The position numbers and the translations under genes are program-made. DNA of 64,000 bases. Origin: Synechococcus sp. WH 8109. GTDB lineage: Bacteria; Cyanobacteriota; Cyanobacteriia; PCC-6307; Cyanobiaceae. Under the pieces are notes generated by a model, which did no database searches, had not been told where the DNA came from, and saw only the letters and a list, made by a program, of their open reading frames with translations. This document shows positions 1 to 9,133 of the stretch, in pieces (positions within the stretch are counted from its first letter, which is position 1; every line of letters starts with the position of its first letter). The stretch covers positions 930,001 through 994,000 of the forward strand of contig NZ_CP006882.1 of assembly GCF_000161795.2 (NCBI RefSeq). The letters are read 5' to 3'.

Positions 1-247
1 AGGTGAGCAGTGTCGTGAGTGAAGCCACCAAGCTGCTGTTGAACAGGTACCGCCAGAAGGGCGGATTGGTGCTGAGCAGATCCCGGTAGTTGTTGAGCGT
101 CCAACGGCTCCAGAAGCTCAGTTGGTGATTGACCAGGGCATCTGCGGTGGTGAAGGAACTCAGCAGCTGCCACAGCATCGGACCGAGGGACCAGACCAGC
201 AGCAGTGCTATCCAGAGCGAACGTCGTGTCATCAATCCATGCGTCAT
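1..247 (-). CDS. ggtD: Sugar ABC transporter permease, GgtD/MalG type (partial)
   Basis: This is the N-terminal 82 codons of an inner-membrane permease; the rest lies beyond the left edge. The first ATG at 247 overlaps the stop of the preceding permease gene by four bases (ATGA), which argues for translational coupling. The visible protein has one strongly hydrophobic segment (about residues 11-31), then a periplasmic stretch containing WTLNNYRDLL, typical of MalG-family permeases, and the beginning of a second membrane segment. The neighbours (binding protein, second permease, glucosylglycerol-phosphate synthase) indicate glucosylglycerol uptake or leakage recovery. The substrate is inferred from that context. 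An internal ATG at 232 is a possible alternative start. The ATPase subunit is not in the window. Confidence 0.85.
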   Translation of the reverse strand, partial: MTHGLMTRRSLWIALLLVWSLGPMLWQLLSSFTTADALVNHQLSFWSRWTLNNYRDLLSTNPPFWRYLFNSSLVASLTTLLT

Positions 248-1110
248 CGGTCCAGGGGCCTCAACAAACCGAAGCTCTTCAGCAGCAACGTGCCCGCAAG
301 GATCAGCGCGGTGAGCAGTAGGAATCCCGCGAGCATCACCGTGGCGCTGTAGCCGAAATCGAGGAAGCGCATGCCGTTGAGGTAGGCATAGAGGGCAATG
401 CTTTCGGTGCTGCCGGCAGGACCACCACCGGTGAGCACCTGCACCAGATCGAACACCCCGAAAGCCTGGGCCAGGCGGAATAGGAGGCTCAGCAGGATGT
501 AGGGGAGTAACAGCGGCAGGGTGACTCTGCGAAGCGCCTGAAGGGGCGTTCCCCCTTCCAGGCGAAAGGCGCTGTAGAGGTCGTCGGGAATGCTCTGGAG
601 TCCCGCCAGAAGAATCAGCGTGATGAAGGGCGTTGTCTTCCAGACATCGGCAAACACGGTCACCAGCCAGGTGATCGATGGGGTGGACAACAGATCCAGG
701 GAGTTGAGGCCAAGGCTTCGTGCCAGCACCTCGATCGGGCCGTAGGGGGTGTTGAAGATCCAGCGCCAGCCCAGGGCCATCATCGTTGTCGGCAGGGCCC
801 AGGGCAGCAGGGTCAGGGCGCGAACGGCTCCTCTGCCGCGCCAGCGTTGATGCAGCAGCAGCGCAATGGCGAGGGCCAAAAGCAACTCCAAACCCACCGA
901 GATCAGGGCAAAGCGCGCGGTTTGTCCGGCATCTACCCAGAAGCGCTGATCAGCCGCCAGTCGCCACCAGTTGGCTCCGCCGTTGGCCACCGGTTCAAGG
1001 CCGGTGAGAACGGAATATGCGTGGAAGCTCAGCCAGGCGTAGCGAAGCATCGGCCAGCCGAACACCACCGCGATCAAGAGCAGCGCAGGAGCAGCCAGGA
1101 GCATCGTCAT
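244..1110 (-). CDS. ggtC: Sugar ABC transporter permease, GgtC/MalF type
   Basis: The 288-residue protein begins with a membrane helix (about residues 2-25) and has further hydrophobic segments, as in MalF-type permeases. The EAA-like loop that contacts the ATPase is visible as FRLEGGTPLQALRRVTLPLL near residues 182-201. The start ATG at 1110 overlaps the binding-protein gene by four bases, and the stop overlaps the start of the next permease, so three transport genes are translationally coupled downstream of ggpS. Family knowledge ties this arrangement in cyanobacteria to glucosylglycerol and related osmolytes. Substrate specificity is inferred from ggpS. Confidence 0.88.
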   Translation of the reverse strand: MTMLLAAPALLLIAVVFGWPMLRYAWLSFHAYSVLTGLEPVANGGANWWRLAADQRFWVDAGQTARFALISVGLELLLALAIALLLHQRWRGRGAVRALTLLPWALPTTMMALGWRWIFNTPYGPIEVLARSLGLNSLDLLSTPSITWLVTVFADVWKTTPFITLILLAGLQSIPDDLYSAFRLEGGTPLQALRRVTLPLLLPYILLSLLFRLAQAFGVFDLVQVLTGGGPAGSTESIALYAYLNGMRFLDFGYSATVMLAGFLLLTALILAGTLLLKSFGLLRPLDR

Positions 1111-2372
1111 GGCGTGGCTCCCGCAGCACGCAGCAGGGTTTGGCTTCGCTGCTGACTGGTGGCCATGGCCTCATCGGCGGACCCGGCACCGGTGAACAAG
1201 CCGTTGAGTTCTCGCTGCACCACATCGCTCAGCTGGGCATACAGCGGGGTAGGTGGACGAACCAACGCACTGTTCAAGGCCACCAGCAGATCCGGCAGCA
1301 CAGGAGAGGCCTTCAGCATCTCCGGGTCGTTGAACAGATCCGCCTGGATAGGGGTGTAGCCGTTGTTGAGAAAGCGCTGCCGCTGGGCGTCTTCGCTGGT
1401 GAGGTAGCGAATCGCTTCCACCGCTGCTTCCTTGTGCTGCGATTGGCGCATCAGGCTCAGCCCCCAGCTGCCGAGGGTGGCTCCGGGACGTTCACCCGGT
1501 TGTGCCACCATCAGGCTGATGCCTACGTTGCCTTTTACAGCGCTGTCGTCCTTCTGCAGTTCAGCCCAGGCGTATGGCCAGTTGCGCATCAGAGCCGCAT
1601 CACCGGCCTTGAAGGCCTGGAGCGACTCCGCCTCGGCGTAATTGGTCACGGCGTAAGGGCTGACGCCTTTGTTGATCAGATCGTTCAACCAGGCTGCTGC
1701 CGCCGTTGCCTCAGGCGAATCGAGTTCCATGGCGTTGGTGCTGGTGTCCATCCAGTCACCGCCGAAGCCCTGCAGCACTTCCAGGAAGTCGCAACTTAGG
1801 CCTTCGTACTGACGCCCCTGCCAGACAAACCCGTTGGCAACGGCTTGGTTTTCAACGAGGCGTCCAGCAACCTCCACCAGCGCGTCGGGAGTTGTTGGTG
1901 GCTGATCCATCAGATCCGTGCGCCAGTAGAGCAGTCCCACATCGGCCACCAGCGGCCAGCGGTAGAGATGACCGTTGTAGTCATTGCCGAGCCGTGCGCC
2001 TTGCACCAGTTGCTCCTGGGCGCCCTGATCAAACCAGGGATCCAGGGCTTCCAGCCAGCCGGCGGCGGCATATTTCGGCAACCAGGTGACATCCATCAAC
2101 AGCGCGTCGAACGGCGCATCACCGAGCAGAAGACTGCTGATTGCCAGGTCTGAGATCGATTCCGTGTTCAACGGACCGCGAATCAACTTGAGATGAATCC
2201 GGCCGCGATGCTCGCGGTTGAAGGCTTTCACCAGATCGGCACTGGCATCGGTGAAGGACGAGGGCATGAGGATGCTCACCACCTCCTCGCGCGAGGAGGC
2301 TGATCCAACCAGAACACCAAGGGCCATCATCAGCGCTAATGCACCGCCTAACAGCCAGCGGCGCAGTTTCAT
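1107..2372 (-). CDS. ggtB: Sugar ABC transporter substrate-binding protein, GgtB type
   Basis: A 421-residue periplasmic solute-binding protein of the carbohydrate-uptake family. It opens with a Sec-type signal peptide (basic MKLRRW, hydrophobic core to about residue 25) and has no lipobox cysteine, so it looks soluble or membrane-retained rather than lipidated. The body contains the family pattern of extended hinge strands, for example ILMPSSFTDASADLVKAFNR near residue 36. It starts four bases inside the end of ggpS and its stop overlaps ggtC, making it the second gene of the operon. The likely ligand is glucosylglycerol, taken from context. Confidence 0.87.
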   Translation of the reverse strand: MKLRRWLLGGALALMMALGVLVGSASSREEVVSILMPSSFTDASADLVKAFNREHRGRIHLKLIRGPLNTESISDLAISSLLLGDAPFDALLMDVTWLPKYAAAGWLEALDPWFDQGAQEQLVQGARLGNDYNGHLYRWPLVADVGLLYWRTDLMDQPPTTPDALVEVAGRLVENQAVANGFVWQGRQYEGLSCDFLEVLQGFGGDWMDTSTNAMELDSPEATAAAAWLNDLINKGVSPYAVTNYAEAESLQAFKAGDAALMRNWPYAWAELQKDDSAVKGNVGISLMVAQPGERPGATLGSWGLSLMRQSQHKEAAVEAIRYLTSEDAQRQRFLNNGYTPIQADLFNDPEMLKASPVLPDLLVALNSALVRPPTPLYAQLSDVVQRELNGLFTGAGSADEAMATSQQRSQTLLRAAGATP

Positions 2373-3859
2373 TGCAGGGTGGAGGGCGACAGGCCAGAAA
2401 TCTGTTCCTCGGCCCAGTCACTCACCGTGTAGCTCTCCACGGCATCGGTCATGCGGCTCATGCGGTCGCGCTGCTCGTCTTCATCCATTTCCAGTGCCGA
2501 TTCGATGGCCTCATCCATGCGGCGATTGGAATAGGGATTTGTGAGCACGGCACCATCCAGCACAACCGAGGCTCCGGTGAATTCCGAGAGCACAAGAACT
2601 CCGCCACGGTTGCGTCGAGCAGCGGCGTATTCCTTAGCCACCAGATTCAGGCCATCCCTCAGCGGTGTGATCCAGCAGACATCTGCATGGCAGAACCAGG
2701 CAATCATTTCGTCGTAGGGGATCCGACGGGTGGAAAAGCGGATGGGGACCCAATCGATCTGGCTGAAGCGGCCATTGATCCGCCCGGCCATTTCCTCGAT
2801 GGAGCGTTGGGTGTCTTCGTAGATCTTCATCCCACTGGCAGCGGCCACACAAGCCAGCATCAGCACCACCTGGCCGTGCAGATCGTTGCGTCGTTCCAAC
2901 AGCCGTTCAAAAGCCAGCAGCAACTCTTCGTTGCCCTTGGTGTAATCCACTCGACTGGCAGAAAGGATCAGTTTTCGGCCTTTTTTGGTGTCTTGAACGA
3001 TCAATTCGCCATGGCTTTCAACCGACGGGCTCCAGCACAATTCCTGAATCAGATCGGGTGAGGTGCCCACCGGAGAGCTGAGTAACTGAATCGTGCGGCC
3101 ATTGTGCTCGAGGTGACTGGTGACCGTGCCTTCCGAAAGGGCGGTTCCAACCTCAATAAATTTCTTGTCCACAAGGACTTTGGGCCCTCGTTTGGCGCCC
3201 ACCAGGGTTGTGGCGGCACGAGCAAAGTTCTCCGTGTAGCGGGGAATGTGGAAGCCGACAACATCACAACAGAGCAAACTTTCCAGAATTTGCTCACGCC
3301 AAGGAAGGATGGCGAAAACATCATTACCCGGAAAAGGAGTGTGATGGAAAAAGGCAATCTTCAGGTCTGGACGTTCGGCTCGGATGTATCCGGGAGCTAA
3401 CCAAAGGTTGTAGTCATGCACCCACACGGTTGCGCCTTCGGCGGCTTCGGCGCATGCCGCCATGGCGAAAAGCTTGTTGACCTCTTCAAAGATCTTCCAG
3501 TTCGCGTTGTTGACATTGAAATAGGTTGGAAACGTATGAAGAATTGGCCAGAAGCATTCTTTGGATGTGATGTGATAAAAACTGGAGATCTGTTCATCTT
3601 CCAGGGGGATTCGGCACAGAGTGAACGGCGAAGGGTTATCCATCTCAAACCGTTCTGTGCCCTCATTCGACTGATCGTCGACCCTTCTCCAGGCAATCCA
3701 AGTGCCCTTTTCGCAGCTACGGAAGAGGTTACGAAGGGTTGGAATAATTCCGTTAGGGCTTTTCTGGTCGACCCATATTCTTTTACCGTTCTTGTCTTTT
3801 GATTCGTCGAACGGCGTGCGGTGATAGAGGATTACAAATGAACTCTGACCCGCACCCAT
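2369..3859 (-). CDS. ggpS: Glucosylglycerol-phosphate synthase
   Basis: A GT20-family glycosyltransferase (496 residues) related to trehalose-6-phosphate synthase; in cyanobacteria this branch makes glucosylglycerol phosphate from ADP-glucose and glycerol 3-phosphate during salt acclimation. Visible landmarks are the acceptor region FFHHTPFPGNDVFAILPWRE, the nucleotide-sugar motif LILSASRVDYTKG and the C-terminal PLRDGLNLVAKEYAAAR. It leads an operon with the ggt transport genes, so synthesis and re-uptake of the osmolyte are co-transcribed. The gap to the upstream peroxiredoxin gene is 52 bases. I see no room there for the small ggpR repressor frame described in Synechocystis. The dedicated phosphatase GgpP is not in the window. 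Assignment to ggpS rather than otsA rests on the ggt genes and family resemblance. Confidence 0.9.
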   Translation of the reverse strand: MGAGQSSFVILYHRTPFDESKDKNGKRIWVDQKSPNGIIPTLRNLFRSCEKGTWIAWRRVDDQSNEGTERFEMDNPSPFTLCRIPLEDEQISSFYHITSKECFWPILHTFPTYFNVNNANWKIFEEVNKLFAMAACAEAAEGATVWVHDYNLWLAPGYIRAERPDLKIAFFHHTPFPGNDVFAILPWREQILESLLCCDVVGFHIPRYTENFARAATTLVGAKRGPKVLVDKKFIEVGTALSEGTVTSHLEHNGRTIQLLSSPVGTSPDLIQELCWSPSVESHGELIVQDTKKGRKLILSASRVDYTKGNEELLLAFERLLERRNDLHGQVVLMLACVAAASGMKIYEDTQRSIEEMAGRINGRFSQIDWVPIRFSTRRIPYDEMIAWFCHADVCWITPLRDGLNLVAKEYAAARRNRGGVLVLSEFTGASVVLDGAVLTNPYSNRRMDEAIESALEMDEDEQRDRMSRMTDAVESYTVSDWAEEQISGLSPSTLQ

Positions 3860-3911
3860 TTATTCGAACAATGCTTCGTTTGGTCTACCTTTCAGCAAAA
3901 GCCCTTTTTTG

Positions 3912-4472
3912 TCAAACGGCGGCTTTGGTCTTAAAAGACACCAACGAATCCAGCACCTCCCGGGCGTGACCGTTGGGTCGAACCGCTACCCAGCGTTCAC
4001 GCAGGACTCCGTCCGGATCGATCAGGAAGGTGTGGCGTAGCGAGTACGGCGCCATCCACGACCCGTAGGCCTTGCTCACGGTTCCGTCGGGATCGGACAG
4101 CAGGGGGAAGCTCAATCCTTCACTCTCACAGAAGGATTCATGGTCGTCAACGCTGTCGGCGCTGATGCCGATCACTTCCGCTCCGGCCTGAAGGAAGTCG
4201 TTGTGAAGGCTTTCGAAGCCCCGGGCTTCGATCGTGCATCCGCCGGTGAAATCCCTTGGATAGAAGTAAACCGTGAGCCACCGGCCTCGAAGATCACGGC
4301 TGCTCCATTGCTTCCGATCGGGTTCGGATTGGCTGGATCCGGGCAGATTAAAATCGGGTACTACTGTTCCCGTTTCCAAAACGACACCCCCGAGAGCCGA
4401 AGCCCGCGAAGGTGTGAGCGTCAGAGCTGCAAAGAAAAGGCTGGACTTGACTAATAATTCCCGCCGATTCAC
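3912..4472 (-). CDS. PrxQ/BCP-type peroxiredoxin with export signal
   Basis: A 186-residue thioredoxin-fold peroxidase with a cleavable N-terminal signal. The signal begins MNRRELLVKSS, which resembles a twin-arginine (Tat) motif, followed by a hydrophobic stretch and an A-x-A-like site near residue 26; this suggests a lumenal or periplasmic location. The peroxidatic cysteine is C79 in DFTGGCTIEA. The position five residues later, where most PrxQ proteins carry the resolving cysteine, is R84. The only other cysteine is C115 (SFCESEG). The enzyme may therefore work as a 1-Cys type or use C115. The typical C-terminal strand RHTFLIDPDGVLRERW is present. It precedes ggpS on the same strand. Confidence 0.88.
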   Translation of the reverse strand: MNRRELLVKSSLFFAALTLTPSRASALGGVVLETGTVVPDFNLPGSSQSEPDRKQWSSRDLRGRWLTVYFYPRDFTGGCTIEARGFESLHNDFLQAGAEVIGISADSVDDHESFCESEGLSFPLLSDPDGTVSKAYGSWMAPYSLRHTFLIDPDGVLRERWVAVRPNGHAREVLDSLVSFKTKAAV

Positions 4473-4484
4473 CCGTTCACAATC

Positions 4485-4721
4485 TCAAATCTTGGCCAGG
4501 TTAATGCCCAAAGACTTGGCATAGGCGCCCAGGCCTTTCTTCTGGATGGTTTTGAGGGCGCGGGTGGTCACACGCAGCTTCACCCAGCGGTTGCCCTCCG
4601 CCCACCAGAGGCGACGCTGCTGCAGGTTGGCCTGCTGCAGCTTCTTGGTGCGGATGTGGGAATGGCTCACGGCCATGCCGTTGTTGGCGCGAGTACCGGT
4701 GAGCTGACACACCCGTGACAT
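4485..4721 (-). CDS. rpmB: 50S ribosomal protein L28
   Basis: The 78-residue basic protein matches L28 along its whole length: [20 protein letters not shown] at the N-terminus, the central NLQQRRLW and the C-terminal [18 protein letters not shown]. It is a component of the large ribosomal subunit. A good Shine-Dalgarno (AGAAGGA) lies just upstream of the ATG on the minus strand. It sits 12 bases upstream of the peroxiredoxin gene and 78 bases downstream of htpG. Confidence 0.97.
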   Translation of the reverse strand: MSRVCQLTGTRANNGMAVSHSHIRTKKLQQANLQQRRLWWAEGNRWVKLRVTTRALKTIQKKGLGAYAKSLGINLAKI

Positions 4722-4799
4722 GACGATGTCCTTCTACTGAGAGGTTGTTTGGAGCTGAGAACCAGTTCCAAACTACCAATTTAGCAAAAGGTCTTCAGC

Positions 4800-6704
4800 T
4801 CAAAGTCCTCTCTGCATCAAGGCACCCATCAATTCAGCGCTGCGGGTCTGGAAACCGGCCAGCTCATTTGGCTCCAGCCCCCCGACGCCCAGGCGCGCCA
4901 TGTCATACAAATGGCGGGCCACATTCTCGGCCAGGCTTGCGGTCGGCGATGTTTCCGCCGCTCCTACCAGCACGCCACCGGCACGCAACTTCAGCATCCC
5001 CTCCACAAGGGGATGGCGCCGGTTCACCAGCAGCACGTGATGCTCGGGAAGGCCTGGCAGGCGTTGTTCCATCAAGGCGCCCATGTCGTTGAGCCGGCGC
5101 ATCTGTTCCGGCAGAAGAATCATGGCCGGCGGTGCCCCTTCGGCTTTCAGGGCCTGCACCTGAACGGTCACCTTGTCGTTGGCCAGGGCCGCTTTGATCA
5201 GATCACGCAGTCGGTCTGACTCGGTGCTGCCGTCCTGGTCGGTGAGTTCGGCATCGTTGTCCTTCAGGCTTTCGTCCAGTTCCGAGTCGACGCGCTGGAA
5301 GGTGAGTTCCTCATGGCGGTGCTCCAGCCAGGGGATGAACTGGGTGTCGATCACCGTCTCCAGCTTCAGTACTTCCGCGCCTTGGGAGGTCCAGAGGTTG
5401 AGCGCACCGGCCTGGGCAACGTCATCGGTGCTGTAAAGCACACGCTTGTTCTGATCCGCGTCCAGTCGGCTGCGGTATCCCTCCAGGGTGGTGAAGGCAC
5501 GGGAATCGCAGGCAATCGGGTCAGCGTCGTCCCCTTCTCCTGCTGCAGCGGTAGTGGCGAACAGGATCAGTTCAGACACCTGTTCGGCGAACTTCTCATC
5601 CTCCATGGCGCCGATCTTCACGAAAGGTGCCAGGGCATCCCAGGCCTCGGCGTAAACCTTGGGATCCTCCTTTTTCAGATTCCGCAGCCGGTCGGACACT
5701 TTCTTGGCGACGAAGTTGCCGATGGAGCGAACGCGTCGATCGGTTTGCAGGGCACTGCGGCTAACGTTCAGGGGGATGTCGGGTGAATCGATCACACCCC
5801 GCAGAGGCAACAGGTAGCGCGGAACGACTTCCTTTATCGAATCGCTGACGAACACCTGGTTGCAGTACAGCTTGATTTCCCCCTTCTCCCAGTCGGCACG
5901 ACCGGTCTGCTTGGGGAAGAAAAGAATGCCCTGAAGGTTGTAGGGATAGTCGGTGTTGAGGTGAACCCAGAGCAGGGGATCGCCCTGGAAGGGATAGAGG
6001 TAGTGGTAAAGGTCGATGTAGTCCTGATCACTAAGATCTCTGGCGCTTTTGCGCCAGGGGGCATCCATCTTGTTGATGGTTTCCCCTTCCAGCTGCACCG
6101 GTACTGCCATGAAGTCGCAGTAGGTGTTGATTAGGGTGCGGATCCGAGCTGGTTCGAGATATTCGAGCTCGTCCTCCATCAGATGAAGGATCACGTCCGT
6201 GCCGGGCTTGTCTTTCTCTGCGGCAGTGAGGCTGAAGTTCGGGGAACCATCACAGCTCCAGCGAACGGCCTCAGCCTCGGGCCGGGCCGAACGGGTCAGC
6301 AGCTCAACCCGCTTGGCCACCATGAAGCTGGAATAGAAGCCCAGGCCGAAGTGGCCAATGATGGCGTCGTTTTCCTGCTTGTACTTCTCCAGGAAATCCT
6401 CTGCGCTGGAGAAGGCCACCTGGTTGATGTATCGCTTCACTTCATCGGCGGTCATGCCGATGCCGTTGTCGCTGATTGTGAGCGTTCTGGCTTGGCGATC
6501 CACACTGATCCGGATGGCCCCGTCATCCCCTTCGCTGCAATCACCTGCCATCGCCGCCATGCGGCGCTTGCTGATGGCGTCGACGCCATTACTGACCAGC
6601 TCCCGCAGAAACACCTCATGGCCGGAATAAACGGCCTTCTTGATGATCGGGAAAATGTTTTCGGTGTGGATCTGAATCTGACCCTGTTCCTCCAGCACCG
6701 CCAT
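4800..6704 (-). CDS. htpG: Hsp90 chaperone HtpG
   Basis: The 634-residue protein is a full-length bacterial Hsp90. The GHKL ATP site is visible: ELVSNGVDA at about residues 35-43, DNGIGMT at about 79-85 and GHFGLGFYSSFMV. The middle domain carries NVSRSALQ. The C-terminal dimerisation region is complete. It is a cytosolic ATP-dependent chaperone involved in heat, cold and oxidative stress; in cyanobacteria it also interacts with phycobilisome linkers. The start has an AAAGGA Shine-Dalgarno. I see no obvious heat-shock operator in the 88 bases upstream. Confidence 0.97.
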   Translation of the reverse strand: MAVLEEQGQIQIHTENIFPIIKKAVYSGHEVFLRELVSNGVDAISKRRMAAMAGDCSEGDDGAIRISVDRQARTLTISDNGIGMTADEVKRYINQVAFSSAEDFLEKYKQENDAIIGHFGLGFYSSFMVAKRVELLTRSARPEAEAVRWSCDGSPNFSLTAAEKDKPGTDVILHLMEDELEYLEPARIRTLINTYCDFMAVPVQLEGETINKMDAPWRKSARDLSDQDYIDLYHYLYPFQGDPLLWVHLNTDYPYNLQGILFFPKQTGRADWEKGEIKLYCNQVFVSDSIKEVVPRYLLPLRGVIDSPDIPLNVSRSALQTDRRVRSIGNFVAKKVSDRLRNLKKEDPKVYAEAWDALAPFVKIGAMEDEKFAEQVSELILFATTAAAGEGDDADPIACDSRAFTTLEGYRSRLDADQNKRVLYSTDDVAQAGALNLWTSQGAEVLKLETVIDTQFIPWLEHRHEELTFQRVDSELDESLKDNDAELTDQDGSTESDRLRDLIKAALANDKVTVQVQALKAEGAPPAMILLPEQMRRLNDMGALMEQRLPGLPEHHVLLVNRRHPLVEGMLKLRAGGVLVGAAETSPTASLAENVARHLYDMARLGVGGLEPNELAGFQTRSAELMGALMQRGL

Positions 6705-6792
6705 TCCTTTGCTGCGAAAAACTAGACATTAGAGACAGGTTTCACCCGGGCTCAACGGCTGTTTCAGGGGGTTCACCGTACCTTGTTCCAGC

Positions 6793-7017
6793 TCAGGGCG
6801 TCTTCTGCAGGTCAGGGCGCTCTTCGGCAACGATGGCCCCTTCAACGGGACACACCTGCAGGCAGATTCCGCAATCGATGCAGGTGTCGAAATTGATCCA
6901 ATAGAAGTCGGTGCCCTTTTTGTTCTTTCCTTTTCCCTGGTCGATGCAGGCCACAGGGCAGGCATCAACACAGTCAGCGATGCCCTCGCAAACGTCAGTG
7001 ACGATGGAATGAGCCAT
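6793..7017 (-). CDS. Bacterial-type 2[4Fe-4S] ferredoxin
   Basis: A 74-residue small electron carrier. It has two cluster-binding motifs: CVDACPVACI in the first half and CIDCGICLQVCP in the second, the PsaC-like pattern CxxCxxCxxxCP. The segment between them is long (about 24 residues including GKNKKGTDFYW), as in the cyanobacterial/plant FdxB-like group. The frame is open further upstream, but the start at the ATG 7017 (MAHSIVTD) fits the family. It lies 25 bases after hisZ, in the same direction, and is probably co-transcribed with it. The redox partner is unknown. Confidence 0.92.
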   Translation of the reverse strand: MAHSIVTDVCEGIADCVDACPVACIDQGKGKNKKGTDFYWINFDTCIDCGICLQVCPVEGAIVAEERPDLQKTP

Positions 7018-7042
7018 GGAGGTTCTGCTGTACAGCCGGATC

Positions 7043-8221
7043 CTAAGGATCGACCCAATCCAGCTGCAGACCACCCTGGGCCTTCGCCTGCTGCTCAGCC
7101 TCCTGCTTGGACGCCAGGGGTTCAAGGGCCATCACGGCAGTGCGTCCCTGCTCATGCCAGCTGCGCTGACGCTCCATGGCGGATTCCAGATTCGAGGCTG
7201 TTGAAAAAGCAACGAGAACATCGGACTGATGTTGTTTGGCAGCATCCAGGTCTGAAATCAGTTCGCGGATCGGATCGATCGCGAGGCTGAACCCTGCGCC
7301 AAAGGCCCGGTCATCCGTTGCGCCGCACCGGTGCACCAGATCGTCGTAGCGGCCGCCGCGGGCAATCACCACCGGTGAACTGCGGCCATCACACACCAGC
7401 TGGAACACCAGGCCGGTGTAGAGCTCGAAATGGGGTTGGAAGGTTGGATCCAGTTGGATCGTCACCGCCTGAGCTTGAGCTGCCGAGGCGAGATGGGCGC
7501 AGAGGCGCCGCAGCTCATCGAAGACCGGCTGTTCCCCGCAGAGACTGCCGAGCTTCGTCAGCACTTGGTCGGGGGTGCCGCGGCAGTCCAGCAGGGAGAG
7601 CAGCCTGGTCTTCTCAGCGTCGGCCAGGTCGAAGCTCTCGATGGCCAACCGGTCGAAATCGATCAATGCCGTGCGGATCTGATCTCGCACCGCACCGCTG
7701 AAAGGACGGAGTACCAGATCCATCAGAGCGGTGTGCCCCAGCAACAGCCTTGGTTTCTGGCTGGCCTGCAGCTCCAGGGTCTGAACGGAGGCCAGCAGCA
7801 GGCTGAGCAGCTCCATCTCCGCTTCGCTGCCACTGACGCCGAACAGTTCAACGCCGCTCTGAAGGTTTTCCTCAATGCACTGCCCTCCCTCATCGGCGGA
7901 ACGGGTGCGGAACACCGTCCCGGAGGCCCAGAGCCGCAGCGGTCTCTGGCGATCTGCAAATCGGGTGCAGGCGGCCCTGGCGATCGATGCCGTCATCTCC
8001 GGTCGCAGCCCGAGGGGGTCATCAGCCACCAGACGAACAATGTCTGAGCTGTCGATGGCACCGCCGGCCATCAGGGTGGCCAGGCGTTCCACCCGGGGTG
8101 GCGAAACCTCGTCGTAGCCCCAGAGGCGGTAGACCGACGCCAGACGTTCCGTCAGCTGTCGGTTGGTCTCCACCTGACGTGGATTCAGATCCTTTGCGCC
8201 AGCTGCAGGTTGCAGCGCCAT
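7043..8221 (-). CDS. hisZ: ATP phosphoribosyltransferase regulatory subunit
   Basis: A 392-residue HisZ, a class II aminoacyl-tRNA-synthetase-like protein without aminoacylation activity that activates the short-form HisG at the first step of histidine synthesis. Motif 2-like sequence is visible in [17 protein letters not shown] and [11 protein letters not shown], and the histidine-pocket-like segment is [11 protein letters not shown]. Motif 3 is degenerate, as expected for HisZ ([12 protein letters not shown]). The start is taken at the ATG 8221 ([14 protein letters not shown]). It lies 22 bases downstream of the inositol-monophosphatase-like gene. Confidence 0.93.
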   Translation of the reverse strand: MALQPAAGAKDLNPRQVETNRQLTERLASVYRLWGYDEVSPPRVERLATLMAGGAIDSSDIVRLVADDPLGLRPEMTASIARAACTRFADRQRPLRLWASGTVFRTRSADEGGQCIEENLQSGVELFGVSGSEAEMELLSLLLASVQTLELQASQKPRLLLGHTALMDLVLRPFSGAVRDQIRTALIDFDRLAIESFDLADAEKTRLLSLLDCRGTPDQVLTKLGSLCGEQPVFDELRRLCAHLASAAQAQAVTIQLDPTFQPHFELYTGLVFQLVCDGRSSPVVIARGGRYDDLVHRCGATDDRAFGAGFSLAIDPIRELISDLDAAKQHQSDVLVAFSTASNLESAMERQRSWHEQGRTAVMALEPLASKQEAEQQAKAQGGLQLDWVDP

Positions 8222-8243
8222 CTCACGTCCTCTCGGCCACGCC

Positions 8244-9131
8244 TCAGGATCCCATGGCCGTGACCTCAGGCGCACCGAAGGCGGCTCCAGGCAATGGTTT
8301 CACCTGAGACAACCCCTCGGTGATCGCCGCATGCAGGCTGGCGCCAGCTGCAACGACCCGGCCACTGGAGAGGTCGAAGGGTCGATTGCCATAGCCGGTG
8401 ACGGTTCCACCGGCCAGATCCACCAACGCCACGCCAGCCGCCAGATCCCAGGGAGACAGGCCCCGTTCCCAATAGCCGTCCAGGCGGCCAGCGGCCACAA
8501 AGGCCAGGTCCACTGCTGCAGCACCGCCCCGGCGCACTCCATGGGTGCGATGGGTGAACCAGCAGAACTCGGCGTAGTTGTTGTCGAGTCGGGTGTGCCG
8601 GTCGTAGGCGAATCCGGTCACCAGCAGGGAGTCTTCGAGCCGATCGCAGCTGCTCACCTGCAGGGGGCTGTCGTTGCAGAACGCTCCGATCCCCGATGCC
8701 CCCCAGTACATCTCCTTGAGAAAGGGCACAGCGATGGCCCCGAGGATTGGCTGCTGGCCCAGGGTGAGCCCGATTGAAGTGGCAAAGAAGGGATAGCCGT
8801 GGGCGAAGTTTGTGGTCCCATCGAGTGGGTCAACACACCACCTAAGGCCGTCCTGCTGACCAGCCGCCCCGCTTTCCTCTGCCAGCACAGCAATCTCAGG
8901 GGTCTGCTCCGCTAGAAGTTTCAAGACGATGCGTTCGGCTGCAAGGTCGGCATTGGTGACCAGGTCGCCGATACGACCTTTGCTTTCGATGGACGCCAGG
9001 CGCCCGTAATGGCGCATCAGTTCCTGGCCACCGGCATCGGCCGCTGAGCGGGCCACGCCGACAAGACGCTCCAGATCGCTTGGGGTGAGACCGCCTTCGC
9101 GGGCGGCACGGTCGCAGATCGATTCCGGCAT
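8244..9131 (-). CDS. Inositol monophosphatase family protein
   Basis: A 295-residue Mg-dependent sugar-phosphate phosphatase. The metal-binding motifs are clear: EES at about 85-87, [15 protein letters not shown] at about 98-112, and near the C-terminus [20 protein letters not shown]. Family members hydrolyse inositol-1-phosphate, histidinol-phosphate or related monoesters. Because it sits just upstream of hisZ, a histidinol-phosphatase role is possible but cannot be decided from sequence. The ATG at 9131 is preceded by GGAGGAG, so I prefer it to the GTG at 9137. Confidence 0.88.
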   Translation of the reverse strand: MPESICDRAAREGGLTPSDLERLVGVARSAADAGGQELMRHYGRLASIESKGRIGDLVTNADLAAERIVLKLLAEQTPEIAVLAEESGAAGQQDGLRWCVDPLDGTTNFAHGYPFFATSIGLTLGQQPILGAIAVPFLKEMYWGASGIGAFCNDSPLQVSSCDRLEDSLLVTGFAYDRHTRLDNNYAEFCWFTHRTHGVRRGGAAAVDLAFVAAGRLDGYWERGLSPWDLAAGVALVDLAGGTVTGYGNRPFDLSSGRVVAAGASLHAAITEGLSQVKPLPGAAFGAPEVTAMGS

Positions 9132-9133
9132 GC

